From NCBI GenBank assembly GCA_041648895.1, contig JBAZOB010000035.1, positions 1-9,314 of the forward strand: DNA of 9,314 nucleotides, in the 5' to 3' direction. The translations under genes were made by a program, and so were the position numbers. Shown here in pieces: positions 7,194-9,314 of the stretch (the stretch's first letter is position 1; each line of letters opens with the position of its first letter). Source of the stretch: JBAZOB01 sp041648895 (lineage in GTDB: Bacteria; Patescibacteriota; JAHJAL01). The notes under the pieces were generated by a model. That model made no database searches and was not told the DNA's origin. It saw nothing but the letters and a program-made list of their open reading frames with translations.

Positions 7194-7199
7194 ACGCAT
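7168..7199. repeat. Inverted repeat spanning the rplS promoter
   Basis: ATGCGTA (7168-7174) and TACGCAT (7193-7199) are perfect inverted 7-mers with an 18-base spacer. They bracket the candidate -10 box. They could be a dyad operator or a chance pairing. Confidence 0.4.
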
Positions 7200-7223
7200 A
7201 TGTTTAACGTTGTCATTATTAAC

Positions 7224-7229
7224 TATAAT
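7224..7229 (+). promoter_or_regulatory. Candidate -10 box for rplS (proximal)
   Basis: A perfect TATAAT lies 14 bases before the rplS ATG. A start about seven bases downstream would give a leader of under ten bases, consistent with the absence of a Shine-Dalgarno. The -35 region (TGTTTA at 7201-7206, 17-base spacer) is weak. Confidence 0.45.
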
Positions 7230-7243
7230 TATAAATAAATAGC

Positions 7244-7744
7244 ATGGATTTAATTGAATACGTTGAAAAGTCTCAACTTAAAAAGAACTTGCCTCAAATC
7301 AAGCCCGGTTTTATTGTGGCCGTGCATCAGAAGATCAAAGAAGGAAAAAAAGAGAGAATCCAGGTTTTTAAAGGCATTGTGATTAAGATCAAAGGTGGTT
7401 ACGGTGTCAATGGTAGTTTTACTGTCCGACGGGTAGCTTCCGGGGTGGGAGTAGAAAAAACTTTTTTGTTCAATTCGCCCATGATCGTTAAGATTGTGGT
7501 ATTAAAACAAGCGAAAGTACGACGGGCTAAGTTGTATTATTTGCGCGGTCGGAGGGGTAAGGCGGCTAATTTGGATCTTTATGGAGATGATAAAGAAGTT
7601 AAGCACTTGATTCGGGAAGTAGCTGGTGATGACGATGCTAAAGAAGACAAAAAGGAAGAAATAGCAGAGGAAAACAAAGTCGAGCAGAATGAAGAAAAAG
7701 CAGAAACAGATAAGAAAGAGAAGAACGAGGTGGAAAAAAAGTAG
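7244..7744 (+). CDS. rplS: 50S ribosomal protein L19 with long charged C-terminal tail
   Basis: L19 is a large-subunit protein at the interface with the 30S subunit. Residues 1-108 carry the family core: a helix (DLIEYVEKSQLKKNLPQI), the SH3-like barrel with FVAVH-like FIVAVHQKIKEGKKERIQVF, FKGIVI, GSFTVRRVASGVGVEKTFLFNSP, and the end VRRAKLYYLRGRRGKAA. Typical L19 stops near here at about 115 residues. This one has 166 residues, and the last roughly 40 (127-166) are almost only D, E, K, A, N and Q, so probably disordered. There is no frameshift: the tail is in frame and ends just before a terminator. Two candidate promoters lie upstream; no Shine-Dalgarno is seen. It appears to be a single-gene transcript. 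Confidence 0.96.
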   Translation: MDLIEYVEKSQLKKNLPQIKPGFIVAVHQKIKEGKKERIQVFKGIVIKIKGGYGVNGSFTVRRVASGVGVEKTFLFNSPMIVKIVVLKQAKVRRAKLYYLRGRRGKAANLDLYGDDKEVKHLIREVAGDDDAKEDKKEEIAEENKVEQNEEKAETDKKEKNEVEKK

Positions 7745-7778
7745 AATTTAATTTTGTCTTAAAAATTATTTAATGTTG

Positions 7779-7810
7779 AACATGCTAGAATTTGTCTAGC
7801 ATGTTTTTTT
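7779..7810 (+). terminator. Strong intrinsic terminator after rplS
   Basis: AACATGCTAGA (7779-7789) pairs perfectly with TCTAGCATGTT (7795-7805) around a five-base loop, followed by a T-run to 7810. It lies 34 bases past the rplS stop codon and ends six bases before the rnhB ATG. Confidence 0.9.
7783..7791 (+). promoter_or_regulatory. Candidate extended -10 promoter for rnhB inside the terminator stem
   Basis: TGCTAGAAT (7783-7791) is an extended -10 with one mismatch to TATAAT. It is part of the left arm and loop of the rplS terminator. A start near 7798 would give rnhB its own leader of about 20 bases. No good -35 is present, and extended -10 promoters often do without one. Confidence 0.35.
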
Positions 7811-7816
7811 ATCTTT

Positions 7817-8431
7817 ATGAAAAAACCAACTTGGAAAATTGAGAATGGTTTGTGGCGGCAAGGTTATAAATTTATTGCCGGTATTGATGAAGTGGGTTAT
7901 GGCGCTTGGGTGGGGCCGGTGGTGGTGGGAGCGGTGATATGGACAAAAAATGATAGACCAAGAGGGATGCAGGATAGTAAGAAATTGTCAGCGCGGCAAC
8001 GGTTGTTATTAAGTCAAAAGATCAAGGGTAGAGCATTGGTTTGGGGGGTGGGGGAGGGCAGTATTGATGAAATTAATCAGCAGGGATTAGCTGGGGCGCG
8101 GCAACTGGCGATTCATCGGGCGTTGTGTGTATTAAAGGTTAGACCTGATTATTTATTGATTGATGGCAATAAGTATGTCGAATCTGAATATATGGGTGAG
8201 GCAATTATTGGTGGTGATGGTCTATCACCCTTGATCGCGGCCGCTTCTATTGTGGCCAAAGTTTATCGCGATGCGATTATGACTAGTTTACATCGTCTTT
8301 ATCGACGTTATGGTTGGGCGAGAAACAAAGGATATGGCACGAAATTTCATCAGGCCATGATTGCCAAATATGGCTTAACTGCTCACCATCGCTGTAATTA
8401 TAAATGTTTTGATGACCAAAGAGATCAGTAA
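7817..8431 (+). CDS. rnhB: Ribonuclease HII
   Basis: RNase HII cuts RNA in RNA-DNA hybrids and single ribonucleotides in DNA, supporting removal of misincorporated ribonucleotides and primers. The 204-residue protein has normal length. The catalytic acidic set is D24 and E25 (AGIDEVGYG), D116 (LLIDGN) and D134 (GGDGLS). Other family motifs are DSKKLS (53-58), IAAASIVAKVYRD (140-152) and KGYGTKFH (171-178) with the closing HHR. The motif normally written DEVGRG is DEVGYG here, so the arginine of the GRG substrate-recognition loop is a tyrosine. The start at 7817 leaves only six bases after the rplS terminator, with no Shine-Dalgarno. yraN overlaps its 3' end, and rnhB-yraN is a common bacterial pairing. 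Confidence 0.95.
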   Translation: MKKPTWKIENGLWRQGYKFIAGIDEVGYGAWVGPVVVGAVIWTKNDRPRGMQDSKKLSARQRLLLSQKIKGRALVWGVGEGSIDEINQQGLAGARQLAIHRALCVLKVRPDYLLIDGNKYVESEYMGEAIIGGDGLSPLIAAASIVAKVYRDAIMTSLHRLYRRYGWARNKGYGTKFHQAMIAKYGLTAHHRCNYKCFDDQRDQ

Positions 8432-8810
8432 AAAACAATTAGGTGGCTGGGGGGAAAGTTTGGCGCGAGATTATTTGTTGGCCAAAGGGTGGAAATTGCT
8501 TGATGTCAATATCCGGATTGGTCGAGGCGAATTGGATCTGGTCTTTAAAAAAGAGGCCACTCATTTGGTGGTGGTGGAGGTCAAAACTAAACAAAATAAT
8601 GAAATGGGCGAGCCGGCGGATTTGGTCACTGATGACAAAATCAGACAGATTGAATTTTTGGTGGGCGAATTATTAAATAGGCGTCGGTATCAAAAGAAAT
8701 ATGGTTTATATCAGATAGAGAGTTGGCAGTTGGATGTGGTGGCGGTCTATGGGGACGGGGAGAAAGTGGATGATATTGTGCATTATGAGAATATCACCAT
8801 GTGGAGTTAA
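8412..8810 (+). CDS. yraN: YraN family (UPF0102) nuclease-like protein
   Basis: YraN proteins are small proteins with a restriction-endonuclease-like fold; their cellular role is not settled, though a part in DNA repair or recombination is often assumed. With ATG at 8412 the protein has 132 residues, usual for the family. GGWGESLARDYLLAKGW (11-27) is the N-terminal motif with E15. GRGELDLVF (38-46) and VVEVKTK (54-60) give the nuclease-type residues E40, D42, E56 and K58. The start overlaps the rnhB end by 20 bases, pointing to co-transcription and coupled translation. A TTG three bases earlier is possible but less likely. No Shine-Dalgarno is visible. Confidence 0.9.
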   Translation: MTKEISKKQLGGWGESLARDYLLAKGWKLLDVNIRIGRGELDLVFKKEATHLVVVEVKTKQNNEMGEPADLVTDDKIRQIEFLVGELLNRRRYQKKYGLYQIESWQLDVVAVYGDGEKVDDIVHYENITMWS

Positions 8811-8821
8811 ATATTATTATA

Positions 8822-8989
8822 AATTAATGAGTTGTGTAAATTATACAAATATCCCTTAATTGTCATCCCCGCCTTGAGCGGGGATCTCATATGTAACGTG
8901 TTTATTACAGTCTTGATGATGAGATCCCCGCTCAAGGCGGGGATGACATGTAGGTTAATCAAGTTATTAATATGCATTACTCGTTAATT
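8822..8989 (-). repeat. MITE/REP-like element, copy 2 (168 bp), inverted relative to copy 1
   Basis: The ends are AATTAATGAGTTGTG on the left and, read on the other strand, AATTAACGAGTAATG on the right. These match the right and left ends of the 7025-7119 element respectively, so this copy is in the opposite orientation. It fills most of the 8811-9051 gap between yraN and gltX and contains no ORF. It is longer than copy 1 because it holds two GC-rich palindromes instead of one. Confidence 0.7.
8861..8948. repeat. Perfect 30-bp inverted repeat inside element copy 2
   Basis: The arm at 8861-8890 (TGTCATCCCCGCCTTGAGCG and on to ATCTCAT) is the exact reverse complement of the arm at 8919-8948, with a 28-base spacer. 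Each arm also contains its own small palindrome (ATCCCCGC/GCGGGGAT), so several alternative folds are possible. The layout is like a BIME: two REP-type palindromes facing each other. Confidence 0.85.
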
Positions 8990-9018
8990 CCTAATTTCTA
9001 ATTTGTTATTATCCGTTA

Positions 9019-9024
9019 TATAAT
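9019..9024 (+). promoter_or_regulatory. Candidate -10 box for gltX
   Basis: A perfect TATAAT lies 27 bases before the gltX ATG, with a poor -35 (TTCTAA, 8996-9001) at 17-base spacing. The predicted leader of about 20 bases has no Shine-Dalgarno. Confidence 0.4.
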
Positions 9025-9051
9025 AAATTTTGATAATAATAACGATATTAC

Positions 9052-9314
9052 ATGACTAAAGTCAGAACTAGATTTGCCCCTAGCCCGACGGGTTATTTGC
9101 ATATTGGGGGACTGCGAACTGCTTTGTATGCATACTTGATAGCGCGGCAAAACGGGGGAGATTTTGTGTTGCGAATTGAAGACACCGATCGGGAAAGATA
9201 TGTGGCGGATGGAGTGGAAAAGTTAATTGAGGTTTTGGATTGGGTGGGGCTGGAATTTGATGAAGGGCCACACCGGGGGGGAGAATTTGGGCCCTATGTG
9301 CAGTCAGAACGTTT
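9052..9314 (+). CDS. gltX: Glutamyl-tRNA synthetase, N-terminal part
   Basis: The first 87 residues are clearly class I glutamyl-tRNA synthetase, which charges tRNA with glutamate (in organisms lacking GlnRS it may also charge tRNA-Gln). The start VRTRFAPSPTGYLHIGGLRT contains the HIGH-type motif (HIGG, 17-20) and the arginine that binds glutamate. LRIEDTDRERY (40-50) and WVGLEFDEGP followed by GGEFGPYVQSER are family-typical. The rest lies past the window edge, so the KMSKS loop and discriminating type cannot be judged. The gene follows the repeat element, and no Shine-Dalgarno is present. Confidence 0.95.
   Translation, partial: MTKVRTRFAPSPTGYLHIGGLRTALYAYLIARQNGGDFVLRIEDTDRERYVADGVEKLIEVLDWVGLEFDEGPHRGGEFGPYVQSER

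Noticed and set aside
7087..7243. Riboswitch, tRNA or small RNA gene in the dnaE-rplS gap
   Set aside because: No cloverleaf, T-loop or known riboswitch core is visible; the gap is explained by the repeat element and promoter-like sequence.
8443..8676. Alternative-frame ORF within yraN
   Set aside because: The yraN frame carries the family motifs; this frame is a tryptophan-rich by-product of the G-rich sequence.
8861..8948. CRISPR array
   Set aside because: Only two inverted, not tandem, repeat units and a single spacer, with no cas genes nearby.
9080..9271. Minus-strand ORF opposite gltX
   Set aside because: It is antisense to conserved GluRS motifs, and its proline-rich product reflects the complement of G-rich codons.

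Overview
The window reads as a chromosomal segment of housekeeping genes from a small-genome bacterium. My best guess is a member of the Candidate Phyla Radiation (Patescibacteria). That rests on the AT-rich composition, very tight packing, start codons mostly without a Shine-Dalgarno motif, a LysW-like mini-protein, and core proteins that are recognisable but divergent. It is an inference from style and content; no marker gene here fixes the phylum.

Left part (1-3489), mostly minus strand. The window opens in the N-terminal 95 residues of a threonine-synthase-like PLP enzyme (minus). Divergent from it is a 54-residue double-CxxC protein that looks like the amino-group carrier LysW but lacks its C-terminal tail motif (plus). 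This gene runs 17 bases into the end of a convergent, divergent-sequence MurD-type ligase (minus). A hairpin terminator separates murD from the pair formed by a THUMP/Trm-G10-like RNA methyltransferase and rpmA (ribosomal protein L27), both minus.

Middle (3493-7026). dnaE, the replicative DNA polymerase III alpha subunit, diverges from the methyltransferase with only three bases between the two start codons. Its PHP domain keeps all the metal-binding positions that E. coli DnaE has partly lost.

Right part (7027-9314), all plus. rplS (L19, with a long charged tail) ends at a strong terminator. rnhB (RNase HII) starts six bases past the terminator T-run and overlaps yraN. gltX (glutamyl-tRNA synthetase) begins at 9052 and runs off the window. 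The two longest intergenic gaps, 7027-7243 and 8811-9051, hold related repeat elements. Both carry terminal inverted repeats of the AATTAAYGAG type and a GC-rich palindromic core (TCATCCCCGC...GCGGGGAT). They lie in opposite orientation on either side of the rplS-rnhB-yraN block.

Together the genes cover replication and genome maintenance (dnaE, rnhB, yraN), translation (rpmA, rplS, gltX, RNA methyltransferase), cell wall synthesis (murD) and amino-acid metabolism (PLP enzyme, possibly the LysW-like protein). No phage, CRISPR, toxin-antitoxin or transposase gene is visible. The most unusual content is the repeat family, the tail-less LysW-like protein, and several atypical active-site motifs (RNase HII GYG, methyltransferase TEPF, MurD C-terminal motif).
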